Assembly (NCBI GenBank): GCA_039881145.1
Contig: JAYKKI010000037.1
Span: forward strand, 16,565,501-16,629,500
Direction of reading: 5' to 3'
Length of the DNA: 64,000 bases
Source: Druceiella hillmani
Lineage: Eukaryota > Arthropoda > Insecta > Lepidoptera > Hepialidae
Shown here: positions 38,887 through 51,349 of the stretch, in pieces
How the letters are laid out: each line of letters opens with the position of its first letter
How positions within the stretch are numbered: the stretch's first letter is position 1
Program-made: the position numbers and the translations under genes
Notes under the pieces: generated by a model
The model's input: the letters and a program-made list of their open reading frames with translations, nothing else
Databases searched by the model: none
What the model was told of the DNA's origin: nothing

Positions 38887-41777
38887 TGGTATATACGTAT
38901 GTGTGTGTGTTTATATTAGCCCTTGGTATTTTATAATTATTTTTCAAATTACGGTACGATTTTATTCTCAATTATACCAGTCTTTTAACGAAATAATCGA
39001 AAGAATAAAAAAATAAATCTCAGTAATAATGAAATATTAACAACTCATAAAAGAAAATATAAAAACGTTTACAAAATGCTTTTAAAAATATGTGTAGATG
39101 CATCCTATTTATTAATGGTTTCTAAAACCTTATATTAGTGTACAATTACGAAAATTGTATGTCATTTGACAATTTTTTTTTACTATTTTTATTCCCCTAA
39201 AAGAGAATCTTTTAAAAAAGACGAAAGTTCTTAAGGGCATTCGCATTTAAAATTATGTCGCTCTGTCATTCTTACTCACCGCACTTTAGTCCAAAATATT
39301 AAATTTATTTACATATGAATAATATATCAGTTCTTGCTTGCATTGCTTTCGTTTTACTTCGACCCGATTTACAATAACAATAAAAGAGGCGAATGTATAT
39401 TATGAAAATTAGTTTGTTTGCAAAGATACATGAAAGGCTTATGTCTATATGGAAAGGCGCGTGAAGAATTTATTTGTTGCTTGTTTCGACAGTGACATGC
39501 GCATGTTTAAATATTCAGAGAGCAGACGCAGATCTGACAAACGAGCATCTCTCGATGTGAATGAAGTTGCATGTTGCTTGTTTTTATTATTTCAATCACA
39601 ATTCTGCCCAACAATATGGGAATGAAATATATTGTCTTAGTGGTAATTGAAAATATTTATTATCCCCTTTCCTAATTTTTTTTCTAATATTCATCTGACA
39701 TGCGTTTTTCTGCAGTTTTATTAAAAAATGTATTTATTTTGAGCAAGATTAAAAATTTTCCTTAAATCTGATTTGTTTTGATAAAGATACTTTAAGAAAT
39801 ATATTTCGATTCTAAAAAGCAAATTTCGCCATCATAAAACATAAGTAGTTGAGTAGACGTATGTAGAACACATACAAAATATATAAAACATTTGAAGAAA
39901 ATAAATGAAATGAAATTTAAGAAATCAATGATTAAAAACGTACTGAAATTATTCAATTATTACATCCTTCACTAGTTTCTTAACTATGACTAATATACTA
40001 AGAGTGACGCCTTAATATTTTATGCACTTAAATATAAACTTTCCACTGGTGAAGGAATTATCAAAATTGATTCACAAGTTTTTTGGGAGTTGACGAACAT
40101 ACTCACATATATACAAATACACATACAACATAGAATCTTCTTTTTTTGTAGTCGGTAATAAGTAAATAATAAATATCCAATACAATCACAAATCCCTGAA
40201 ATTTTTGATAAAACAATAACAGAATATAAAACTGATTGTTATCATTTTGGAGTAAAATGTATAATGCCAAAAAAATGACGTAACAAAAAAGAAATTTTTG
40301 ATACACTTCGTTAGCAATATGTTTTCTGTATAATGTTGGCAATACAATACAATACATTTTTTTGCTAAAGCACTATTTAGTCACTGGTAACATCTAGTGA
40401 CAAAGTGTTGGCGCTAGTATTATGACTTGTGATTGATTAGTTTTCCTATTGGCTTACACAAGGGGTTTATCTTTTATAACGTTATTGAAAATTACGTTCG
40501 AATGAATGAGATATTTACACGATGAAGATAATTTAATCACATTAAAATGTTATTTGATTTTCTGCTGTGGTTTTAACAACTAATTAACAACGTTACAAAT
40601 CCATTTGCAATTAACGTCAATGTCAGTAATATCTAACAATAATAGTTTTATTAAAAAATTGAAAGTACCCATAAGTGAGAGTTCTCTTTCATTTCCATGA
40701 CTAATGAGGCTGGTTGAATGTGGTTCTTCGTTGATGAAACAAAGTTTGAAGAATCTCGAAAATTAAATTGCATTTCGAAGGATTTAAATTAATTATTCTC
40801 GAGATAACTAACCGTATATGGATTGGGATCTAAAAACATATTATTAAAAACAGGAACTTGAATTATTATAAAACACAAAGTCTTTTACTTTTTCCAACCT
40901 ATGTAGTCTTTTTTAAGGTTATTTGAATTTCTGAAGGACCGGTTAATCTTCATCCATGTAAAATGTTTAGTAAACGAATTTGAATAAACTTCTCTACGAT
41001 ATATGTACCATTCAGAACTATATTGTTTAAAACAATGGTGGAAGTTTTTTTTTCTAAATTGTAGAAAATGTATCTGTCAAAAAACCAATTTGAATTTGGG
41101 TTCCTACTTTTGATAATGGGAAATAACATGGTCTTTATTAAAAACTCTATCAAAAACTCTATAGATTTTAAAAAATGTTAACAGTTTCTATTTAGTATGT
41201 TGAATTTTTCCCTTAATCAACAATTAACTTCTTATAGCTACTTTAATTGTGAATCGAATCAAAGGAATTCGTTGCCACTTAATCTAATAATAAACAAATT
41301 ACTTTTAATAATAGTTTGTTCAGTATACCCTTTGTAAATAAAGTTAATGGGGTAATTTTAAATCCACCTATGTATCTCATATGATTTAAAGCGAATACCG
41401 GAAAATTGAAAAATATTTTGTGGGATATGTCGATGTCATGTAAAAGTAAACTTATCTAAACTGATTCAAGGTTATTGTTCATTCAATAATACAAGTTATT
41501 TTAATAATCGCAATATTTGAAAATATGATCCGTTCTTTAAAATAATACAAGATTAATACGTTTGAATATTGCATACTAATACGTGTTAGATTCACTTTCA
41601 ACATCATAAGAGTGTTTCTAACTTCACAATAGTAATAATATATGGTATTGACTATTGTACTTTGCGGCGGTAAAGTCAAAAATTATATATAAATGTAGTC
41701 TTGCAATATTATACAAAAACAATAATGGACAAGCTTACTGATTTTAATTTTACAGACTCCGCGTTTAGTTTATGATC
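38887..41777. other. AT-rich noncoding DNA
   Basis: No gene is recognised. A less AT-rich patch at 39470-39570 (ACATGCGCATG, GCAGACGCAGATC) may be a conserved noncoding sequence, but no function can be read from it. Confidence 0.45.
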
Positions 41778-41816
41778 TGTTGATATCTTTCTTTTTTCAC
41801 CCGGGTTGTTTCAAGG
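41778..41816 (+). repeat. Left 39-bp terminal inverted repeat
   Basis: The segment starts TGTTGATATC and includes TTTTTTCACCCGGGTTGT. It is the reverse complement of 45027-45065 at 38 of 39 positions. The first bases TG and the distal CA are consistent with a transposon or LTR terminus. No clear target-site duplication is visible outside. Confidence 0.92.
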
Positions 41817-44800
41817 CTCCCATGGGGACTATTATTTTATATTCATTACCATCGTCTTATTGAGACGCTGTTATCAATCCAAGCACCCGTCTGACCCCCT
41901 CTTGCCATGCACTAGTTGCACTGTGCGTTAATAAAGGACCTTCATATTAACAACAGTGACGAATACAAAAGGAATTTATTAATTTGATTTATTTATGCAA
42001 TGAATCTCAAAAAACAAATACATTTGCACTTTTTATACAATAAATCTCAAAAAACAAATACAACATTTAAATGGTCTATGTGCATAATATAATTATTCGT
42101 ATAATTTGTTTCATAACATTTCATACAGATACATTAAATTATCTTCCGTCAGACATTTGCGCACATAACGATTTTTCCACTCCAATTTATGCTGTTAACT
42201 TTATAGTTGAAACCATAATGAAGAAAAAGTGAAAAGAGAAATATAAATCAATAAATGATGTGCTCAAATCTAATTTTATTGATCAATACAAATAGAAAGG
42301 AACGAATAATGGGCCAACTGTATATTTTTGTGTAATAATTAAAACCTTCCTATGAAACTAATACAAAACAAATTCATATATATTGTAAAAATTGTGAGGC
42401 TGTAACTGATGGATGGGCGGATACGGACATAAAGAAATCATAGTGCTTTATTTTACTTTTAAACTACACATGTTTTTTGCTTAGAATCTTTCCTTTTGAA
42501 AGATTTAATTGTCTCATCTTACATCACTTGATCACCGTAGTCATATTTAATAATTTTTCAAATTCACTACTTGAGTTTTGAAAATAATTAAATAAAAACA
42601 AATGGAAAATAGTTTGTGGAAAGACAAGTAACCTACGATCTTCACTCGTCTTTCCATAAACTTTACCACTTAGAACTGGAAATTCTGAAAATATCTTTAT
42701 TTTATTTTTGTTGAAACAATTTGTTTTTCATTTCATTTAAAAAAATAAGATTTGTTTAAATTAAATGAAAAACATTAATGAATTGTATATGTCTGTCTGT
42801 ATGTTCGTCGGATATTCATATTAAGAAAGTCATACTATAATTTATCAGAGCCATTTAATTTGTTTTACGATATAACAGTTTTGACATACGATTAAATATC
42901 ATTAAGCCACATATTTGCATTGTCCTTGAAAAGGTTGAGTTTAGGTAGCAAGATTACATACTAATCGAAATAAATATTAACCGATAGTTATCTTAATTAT
43001 TTTTTCATTTATAATATTTAATTTTTATGCTTCAATACGAAATATTCATGTCCAGAATGACGCACAAAACGCCTTTCTACCTCTCTTATGTTTCAACTAT
43101 AGACTTAAAAATGTTTATTGAACATGATTAAACTTTCAATTAATATAATTCTGGTTAACCTTGCATATTGGCTGAATCCAACTAAATATGTTTTCAATGT
43201 TTGTCAATAAATATGAGCTACATATAATAGAGTTGTCTTTCAAATAAAAAAAGAAGTTGTCCAAATCACACTTCAATAATTATTGTGATTCAAGCAATCA
43301 ATCTCTTTAAGATAGAATATCCTGAACACAAAACGCAGTAGCGACGTTAAGTAAAAACTACACAGAAGAAAATTTTTTATTAACTTGCTTTAAAAATTTA
43401 GGGATTTACACCACGAAATTTTTTTAAGACTCTGGAATATCCAATAAGTAATATATTCATGCAGTAAAAAATTAATTTTTTTTTCTAGTAAAAACCTTGT
43501 CCCAATTATATCACAAATACATTTGGCAAGTTATTCGAAAAAAAAAAGAATTTGGAGATGACATGATGTCACTCCTAAATTATGTTTTATTTCATTTTAT
43601 TTTGAAAACTCCATGCTCAACTTATGTATTTACCTAAAGCGTTGAACAAGTGGAAGAATTTAATCAAAAAGTAGTTCAATACAAGCACATAGGAAAAACA
43701 GGTAATACGATACAAAGGTATATATAATAATAAATTAGGCAGGAACGCAGAGTAATTTAAATAAAAATAACTTTTATACAGTTATTAGTCGTGTAATTCC
43801 ATCGCAAGTACTTTAATCTTTCTCGTAATAATGATAAACTCTTTTTTCCTCCTTATTTACTACGTTTTATGTTACTTGTAGATTTATATTAAATTATATT
43901 TATTCTACAAAATTGATTTTCATCAATATTGCTTCATTGTCATCAACATTTTTTTCCCTGCAGAATTAAATTCAGCTACCTTTATAACTTTTTCATCCTT
44001 CTTATATTCTTTCTTATAGTAAATTCTTCTTCTAGCTCGTTTTATTGTTGAATTAAAAGCATCCGTATAAGTATCACATTTTCATATTTTTCCCATTTTT
44101 AGTTTTTCTAAAGAACATAATAGTAGCAAAATATAATATTATTTCTAGTAATTGTCACTATTGTTAAAATAATAAGTTTTCAGATAAGGTCTATTCGTTA
44201 TGTTCAAATATTTCTTATGTTCACCTAACTCATAATATTTGACTTTGGAAGAAATAGGTCGCGATTTTATAATGACATAATTATTTTATGAATGAATGCA
44301 GGTCATTATTTCCTACAAGGATGATTAATAATCATCAATCCATGACTCATCATATATATCTATAGACTCAGGGTAAAATGTATGAATATGTCAAAGCAAC
44401 GGTAAAATATCAATTATACGTTTTCTGTAAAAGTAAACATTACGACGAAATTATACCCTCCTGGGGCCTGGCGTAGTTTATATGCTAGATAGGAAAGAAA
44501 ACAGTCTTAAATCACCATATATGGCTGTTTGTCAGAACTTTTGCTCTAAGTGGATAAAGTGGATATCTGTCTGCCGTAGGCTGATGAGATTGTGTTTCAT
44601 ATTGTTCTTATTTTCATTGCGAGTAAACACGGCGCGGCCGGAGGCACGCGGTATTTTTGTTTACTATCGTTCGCTTGTATCAAGATATAATCATTAAATA
44701 TCGTTATGTGTGAGTATTTGTTTCTTCGATCCTACAAAATCGAAAAATATCTTTTGATTTTAACTTTTTAGTCTGACGTTACTATATGTTTTTAATTTTA

Positions 44801-45026
44801 TTGCATAAATTTTATCTTTTTCATTTGTGATTTACTTGAAAATAACTATATTTTCAGCATTTTTTATTAAATAATGCTTCATTTATCTTTAATAATATTG
44901 ATATTTATATTTATATACAGTGTTACCAATTTTATACAACGGTCATCGTAACCTATTTTCATTACCTATTTAATACATCTTATCTATTTTATTTAATCAC
45001 TACCTATTTTATACAATCGTAAATCA
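41817..45026. mobile_element. 3.2-kb interior between 39-bp inverted repeats
   Basis: No transposase is legible. Contents I can see: AT-rich sequence; a 40-bp-period direct repeat (41998-42020 and 42038-42060); a 14-bp imperfect hairpin (42612-42625 with 42648-42661); and a GC-richer patch at 44600-44660 (CGGCGCGGCCGGAGG). The open frame at 44482-44697 has no recognisable domain. The first ~180 bp (to TTCATATTAACA near 41952) begins TG, ends CA and contains AATAAAGG, so it could alternatively be a solo LTR. Without a matching second LTR or a target duplication I cannot decide. Confidence 0.45.
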
Positions 45027-45065
45027 CCTTGAGACAACCCGGGTGAAAAAAGAAAGATATCAACA
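45027..45065 (-). repeat. Right 39-bp terminal inverted repeat
   Basis: Reverse complement of 41778-41816 with one mismatch, ending GATATCAACA. The piggyBac transposase relic starts about 150 bp further right, outside this repeat. Confidence 0.92.
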
Positions 45066-45204
45066 TTTCTTATCATGATATCAACTTTGCGGTCTCAATT
45101 TGAACTGTGAGTACGAAGGTTCCAGTGTAGTACCTGTACAATATGAAACATATTCGCTTTCTAACACTATTTTAGCCCTTTTTTGTTTGGAAAAGTTTAA
45201 GGGA

Positions 45205-46152
45205 TTACAACATTTCAGAAGGGTTAAATGATTCTGAAGTAGATTTGTCTGAAGAAAATATCATACCCCATGTTATTTTCTTTCTTTTTTTTATTCCCGT
45301 ACCACGAAACGAGGACGCTACCCGTTGCTGAACCTGGTTCATGAAGCGCTTCAGAGGCAGAAGACAGAGAAGAAAGCTGCCCAGAATCGGAAATATCAAT
45401 AATCTGGTCCACATGCAGTATCAGCAGGGGTCGTTCTAGAACCGGACGTGGGGCTAGAACTGGAGATGGCCAAAATAGCAATTGTAAGCTATCCTTAGAG
45501 TAAAGAGAGGAGGTAGACATGGTTAAATGTTCCATCTTCAGCATCAGCACTGCTTTAGCGGGCAACAGCTGGATTTAAAAATGTTCACCCGTGAATATAC
45601 CAATTTTTCAACTGAGATATAATTTGCCAAATACGAATGGATGGGCAAATGAAGAGTTTTTTAAACAGCTTATTGATTATCAGATTTTAGAACAGTTGGT
45701 GGTCGCAACTAACAGAACTTACCTCACAAACAATGGAAAAGAGCTGAAGCAGACTTTGAAAGAACTGAACTCTTTTATAGGCATTCTGTTAATAAGGGGA
45801 TGTATTCAATTACCAAAAATAATAATGTATTGGTCAACTCAATATCCATATCTTAAAAAGCGCAAAGACTCGAACTAATTTTTTTTGCGTTAGATCTTCT
45901 TAAAAAGTTGTTTTTGATGCCGACGTTTCAGAGCAAGGTAAAAACACTAAAATTTGGAAAGTGGCTCCACTTTTTAATGCGGTATTGAATGGGTGTAGTC
46001 ATCAACCAAGAGCAGATGCATTGATAAGATGATAATACCATTTACTGGCCATTGCGGAATATGCCAATATTTTCCAGGAAAACCAAACCCTATAGGCAAC
46101 AAAGTCTTCGTTTTATCATACCTGAATGGACTTATTTGTGACATGGTTATAT
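45205..46152 (+). pseudogene. piggyBac-type transposase relic (DDE_Tnp_1_7 family)
   Basis: Plus-strand translation in shifting frames gives an acidic, Ser-rich N-terminus (LNDSEVDLSEEN; SASEAEDREESCPESE) and a basic RGRSRTGRG patch. A long in-frame block follows at 45591-45878, with VNIPIFQLRYNLPNTNGWAN; FFKQLIDYQILEQLVVATNR; and SFIGILLIRGCIQLPKIIMY then WST. This matches the start of the piggyBac transposase domain (FF...LL..IV..TN; L..F.G.L...G....P....YWS). Further right, CIDKMIIPFTGHCGICQYFP then GKPNPIGNKVFVLSYLNGL corresponds to the region around a catalytic Asp (family IDE.M..F.GR...RQY...KP). The stretch between is deleted, stops are frequent, and the C-terminal cysteine region is missing. 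Non-functional. Confidence 0.88.
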
Positions 46153-47079
46153 AGCAAATAATTGCTAACTCTGGCTTGCAAAAAAGATGTAGAAGAAAAA
46201 ATTGTAATATGTTTACTACAGCATACTGCATCAGATATAAAGTATATCTGTGTGGTACCAGGAAATGTAATTGCTTATTGAAATTTCATAGCAAAAAATA
46301 AGTTAATATTTAGTTTCAAAGAGTTTTATTCTATTTGTGTTATATAAGATTTACTAACTGATTGAAATATTCCTTTATGATGATTAATGATTGTAAAAGT
46401 TAAATAATAATTACATAAAAGTTCATGAATAATTTATCTACTGTCTGTAGTTAAAAATAGAAAAATATTTAGTATTAAGGGTGTTCACAACTTATGTAGT
46501 GTATGTACAAAATTGAGAAAATCTAGATTTTCCAAGCTCGATTTTTTTATAACTTTTCTGGTCATTAAATGATATTATTAGTTAACTAAAATAAGTTTCA
46601 TAATAATGTCTGCTTCATAATTTTTCTGGAACCCAGGACGATAGGGTAAAAATTCAAGTGGCCCCCGATTATTAATATTATTTATTATTTTATTTATTAT
46701 AAAAATATTATTTCTTTATTTAATTTATATCAAAAAATACTCTTTATCATAGTTGGGCACTCATGTTTTAAATTAAGTAAATTTGTTATGAAAAAAATGT
46801 TTATTTGATGAGAGATATTTTAATAAAATAGGGGTTTAGAAGGTTCAGGGAAATTATATTTTAACGTTATGTAAAAATAAATTGAAATCATTTTTTTACA
46901 TTTTTTTTATATTAAAAATAACTTATTTGTAAATTGTAGATTAAAATCTGCTTGATTATTTATCTTCACATGCCATTTATTAGAAAATTTAACAGCTAAT
47001 GGGTGAGAACTACTCGGCAAGGGGCATGTTGCAGTCGCAGTTAATAGGAACGGTATTCAATACTATTATAAGATGGTTA
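46153..47079. other. AT-rich noncoding DNA
   Basis: No continuation of the piggyBac relic is legible. GGAACCCAGGACGATAGGG (about 46628-46646) is a GC-richer patch that might be element UTR. No TTAA-flanked terminus is identified. Confidence 0.4.
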
Positions 47080-47118
47080 AGATTTTACATGCATACTAAG
47101 TGCATGCATGTAAAATCT
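47080..47118. repeat. Perfect 15-bp hairpin
   Basis: Arms AGATTTTACATGCAT (47080-47094) and its reverse complement (47104-47118), with a 9-nt loop. Confidence 0.85.
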
Positions 47119-47704
47119 ATCTTTAATTTATACTATCTTGCATTATATACCATAATATAGTTTTGATAAAGGGTCAAAAAATTAGTAACAAATGTGGTTT
47201 TGTATTAATAATGACATATCCTAAAGAATATTTCAGTAAATAATCTGCTGACATAATATTTTTTATATGCCCTAACTATAAAAAAGTTGCTGTTGGCATT
47301 TAGTTCAACACATTGTGCTAATTTTCCTGGGCTATAATTGGAAGTACACTTTATTAATCGCCGTATATAATTGTCTTATATTGAATAATTTTGCAGCTTA
47401 CGAAATATATTTATTTATTGATATATATTTGAACACATTTTTATAATATTAATGGAGGTTTGTTTCACGCTAGATTTATATTCAATGCTAATTTACAATA
47501 GAATTTTGAAACCATTTCATATAAAATTGCCAACTGTGTTTAAAAGTGATCGCCATAAATTTGAAGAAAGTCTGTGTATTTAGGGGTAACATTCTTACAG
47601 CAGGAGTTCTAAGGTTTACAGTGGGCACATTCCCATCATCCTAGTAAATATAGATAAGTAAACTTAAGGCATAAAAATACGGGTGTTAAAATGAGTAAAT
47701 TTTT

Positions 47705-47812
47705 AATAAATTAATAGTGAAAATAATTTTTTTTCCTTAAGTTTAAACATTAAATACAATCCTTTAAAGATTAGTAAAACAAAATGAAAGTTAACAATGG
47801 AACACGAACCGA
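47705..47812 (+). repeat. Dispersed duplication, copy 1
   Basis: About 108 bp from AATAAATTAAT to GAACCGA recurs diverged at 48913-49016 in the same orientation. The shared right end (GGAA-ACGAACCGA) is the clearest part. It is probably a small interspersed repeat or a local duplication. Confidence 0.6.
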
Positions 47813-48343
47813 GACTCCCATATATATTTTTTGGCATAAAACAATATCACAGATGTAAAATTAAGGAACATTTTAACAAGTGAAAGATAAGTGTTCTTTA
47901 TTTCAAGTTGATAAACAAATATTTTTGATAATGAAATAACATGAAAAGAAAGCGAGATGTTAAACCAAACTCCTGTCGGACCATTGAATAAGGTAATTAA
48001 ATAAAGATATATAGTTACTATGAACTGTTTCCCATTCTGCTCATTATTTATCAAAAAGAAAAAAATAATATTTTATTTATTTCTATTTAATATTTTTTAA
48101 TATTTCTTCATAATTTCCTAAATCGAAGAAGTTTAACATAACATAATAAACAGTGACATATAATATAAAGAGTATCACCTTGCCCGAACATTAGGCAGAC
48201 AGGCGCCTGTAGCAAATGAATAAAGTAAATCGAAACTTAAAACAGAACTTCGATCATAGTGCCGCTATCGCTACATATCTATCACCTCGCAAAATCTATA
48301 CTTTAAGGTGGATATGCTTTGGGACTACTAAAATGACAAATTC

Positions 48344-48430
48344 TGCTTTTATTTCCTCTCCAGGGGGAAGAGATAAAAGCCATTCAGCAAGCATTTCCCT
48401 ACCTACGAAACTATTCAGCAAGTAGGGAAA
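48344..48430. repeat. Adjacent imperfect inverted repeats
   Basis: GCTTTTATTTCCTCT pairs imperfectly with AGATAAAAGC around a CCAGGGGG centre. ATTTCCCTAC then pairs with GTAGGGAAAT further right. CATTCAGCAAG/TATTCAGCAAG is also directly repeated. Small and uncertain. Confidence 0.55.
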
Positions 48431-48783
48431 TTTGTATATAAATACGTATATCATATTTCTAGTCGTTACATTTTATGTGATAGAACTAATTCAATATGTT
48501 TTTTCTCTCAATAAAACCACTATAATATTAAGTCATTAACCCGTTTTTTTAAGACTTCGACATTCGACTATCCATCCACCAATTTATCACATTCTACAAG
48601 CTTCCTATTTGAGGACTAAATAACCTTATTTTAGGATAATTATTTTAAAATGATACGCTGAATCTCGTAATTGTTTACAATGAGAGAAAAGAAACAAAGT
48701 GAGAAGAAGAATAGAAAAAAAAATGTTTTTCTTTTAGAGAATCACATAAATAAAATTTAAGTACATAAATTGCATTTTTGATT

Positions 48784-48896
48784 TTAAAAAGGTAAGTGTG
48801 ATGGAATAAATTACATACAATATTTTTTCAAGTAGTATATATTTAAAAAGGTAACCGTGATGGAATAAAATACATACGATATTTTTTCAAGTAGTA
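48784..48896 (+). repeat. 59-bp tandem duplication
   Basis: TTAAAAAGGTAA, GTGATGGAATAAA and ATATTTTTTCAAGTAGTA each recur 59 bp downstream with few differences (copies 48784-48837 and 48843-48896). Confidence 0.9.
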
Positions 48897-48912
48897 GTGT
48901 ATAATATTAATA

Positions 48913-49016
48913 AATAAATTAATGATGAAAATAATTTTTTTTTACATAAGTTCAAAAATTAAGTCGTTTAAAAATTAATACAATAAAATTAAAATTAACA
49001 CTGGAATACGAACCGA
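48913..49016 (+). repeat. Dispersed duplication, copy 2
   Basis: Diverged copy of 47705-47812, located directly right of the 59-bp tandem duplication. Confidence 0.6.
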
Positions 49017-51259
49017 TTTTTTGCAGTTTTATAAACGAAAAGTGACTATATCCATCTAATCTTAACTAACACAGTATTGATCCAATTGTTTTGAAAATTG
49101 CATTTACTTGCTGTAAAATATCTTGTAGACGATTTCGATCAAATCTCATTTGTCTAACTTTCAAAAAGTTTACAGGTTTTTAATATTAAAGATTGAGTAC
49201 TTTATTTTGATGTAATGAACATGATTCCATGACAACATTAATGTATTACTGTCCAGATATGATAATATTTGCGTACATCTTTCTGACTACATTATTTGAG
49301 CTATTATATATGTAAAATATATTTTAAGTGAATGCGTTACTTATATCTTACTTCCGTTAGTACTTCCAATAACGTGTAAAACTTTAGGGGGTCGGTCATT
49401 TCAAAATTACGCTTATTGTAAAACAAAAATTATCACTTCAAATATTAATTTTATACCAGTACCATTTTATTCGTATGGAAATAGGGGGACCGGTATTTTA
49501 AAATTATTTTTGAATTCTTTCATTCCCCGAAAAAATAAATATATTATTTCTATTTCTGTGACGGAACTTTAATTTTATGAAAAAAAATATTTATTTTATG
49601 TAACAGGTCCCATGTTAAACTTACCATTATCTATTAGAAGTATTATATATAAACGTAATTTTATTTACCCACCCTTAAAATGAAAACACATTAACTGAAA
49701 GAATATTTAGATAAACATTTATGTGCTTAAATTTTTCCGATCAAATTCCATCTTCTTACGAATTACATAACAGAAATAAAAGCAAAAATCAACAAATATT
49801 CAAAAATAAAATGGCATAAAATTATCAAAAAATGAGATAGGTAAGATGAAATACAAAGCTCTCTTTATTTTTTACTGGAAAAGCTTGATAAAGTGAGTTA
49901 CCCGAGAAAGAATTTTATCTTCAGTATGGATAGTGGGACGAGACATAATACGATAATACTTTTATATTTTCCTTACAAAAATTATTATCATGTTTATCAC
50001 TGACATTTATATTTTTGATTATATTATATTTTTTGTATACTCAAATGAAAAAGCGAAACATTTCTAAGATTGACAGATTGTTCATTCATCGTTATTACAC
50101 TCATTAAATGAACATCAAATTATTCTGTAAATTCAATATTAATGCATTCATAAATTGAAAAATTTTGTAATTTAATAATTATATAGCGGGTTTAACGTAC
50201 TAAAATCATGAAATCCGCTACATAAACATTTATAACAGTTCATACATTTTTTATGTCGCTTTAATATTGGCATCTCAAAAAAGACGGAGATGTAAAAAAA
50301 AATATGAAACATAATTTTTTGGAATTTGAGATATTTTTTCTCTTGTATGTAATAAAGCAAATTATATGAATACAGGTCTAAAGTTTCATGCCATTGTCGA
50401 ATAAAATAGAGATTATTTTTACCACTGATTCTTTGCCGAGTGATAACACCTCAAAATAAGATAAATATTTATTTAATCGTTCCATTTAATTTAAAGAAAA
50501 CAGACCATAAAATATAATAATAAAAATTATCTTATTAGATGTGACGTAGACTACGTATTTACTCTGCAGTCAGCGCCAACTTCAACCCACGTGCAATAAA
50601 TTTGCGATACACTGTAGCGGCCACTATTTGGAAACCAAGTCTTGCATCGCCAATCTTTATCTGCATACCACTTCACTTACTAGAGTAAATATTTCTCTCG
50701 TGTGTTATTATCTATATCTTGCAAAAAGTGTTTGTTTGAAATCTCTAGAACGTATCTACATAAAGTTTATCTAAGAAATAGTATGAAAAAATAAAAGACG
50801 CATCAAAATTACTTCCAATCAAAACGAATCTTCGAATAAAATCAACAAAACCGAATTTCTTTCATAAACCTGATAATGTAAATACGCGAATATCAAATGA
50901 ATCATAGCAATGTATTACTCGTTGAAAGCTGGGAGAATTATTAGTTTCAATTCAATTTCGGCAATTTTCCCTTAGCGCATGTCACAAATATATCTTTAGG
51001 AGTAGAGAATTCGGTTGCTGCGTTCAAAAGTGATAAGAAGGTACAGCTTTATAGCATTTACTTTACGAGCTAACATTAATGTAATTTTAATGTTTATCGT
51101 GCATAGAATTAGGAACTAAATTGTGACCCATGAATGCGGGGTTCTCACGAAATTATGATATGAAATATTGTTCAAGTGCAATTTACTTTAAATTTTAGGT
51201 TGAGTAAGTGTTGCTTCAAGTGTATATGTGTGTGTTTGTGAATGTGTGTATAATTGTAT

Positions 51260-51265
<6 letters not shown>
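49017..51265. other. AT-rich noncoding DNA
   Basis: No gene is recognised. A GC-richer patch at 50540-50660 (GCAGTCAGCGCCAACTTC; CACTGTAGCGGCCAC) stands out but matches nothing I can name. Confidence 0.45.

Positions 51266-51346
<81 letters not shown>
51266..51346. repeat. (TA)n microsatellite
   Basis: About 81 bp of alternating A/T with one CATACATAT interruption, preceded by a TG-rich stretch (51222-51250). Confidence 0.96.

Positions 51347-51349
<3 letters not shown>

Noticed and set aside
38747..39016. 89-codon open frame on the plus strand
   Set aside because: It reads through (TA)n and has no recognisable features.
41778..41952. Solo LTR (TG...CA, AATAAA)
   Set aside because: No 5-bp target duplication and no second copy; the 39-bp inverted partner at 45027 favours a TIR interpretation, so it is kept only as an alternative.
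45224..45565. 113-codon open frame on the minus strand
   Set aside because: It is antisense to the piggyBac transposase relic; the meaningful reading is on the plus strand.
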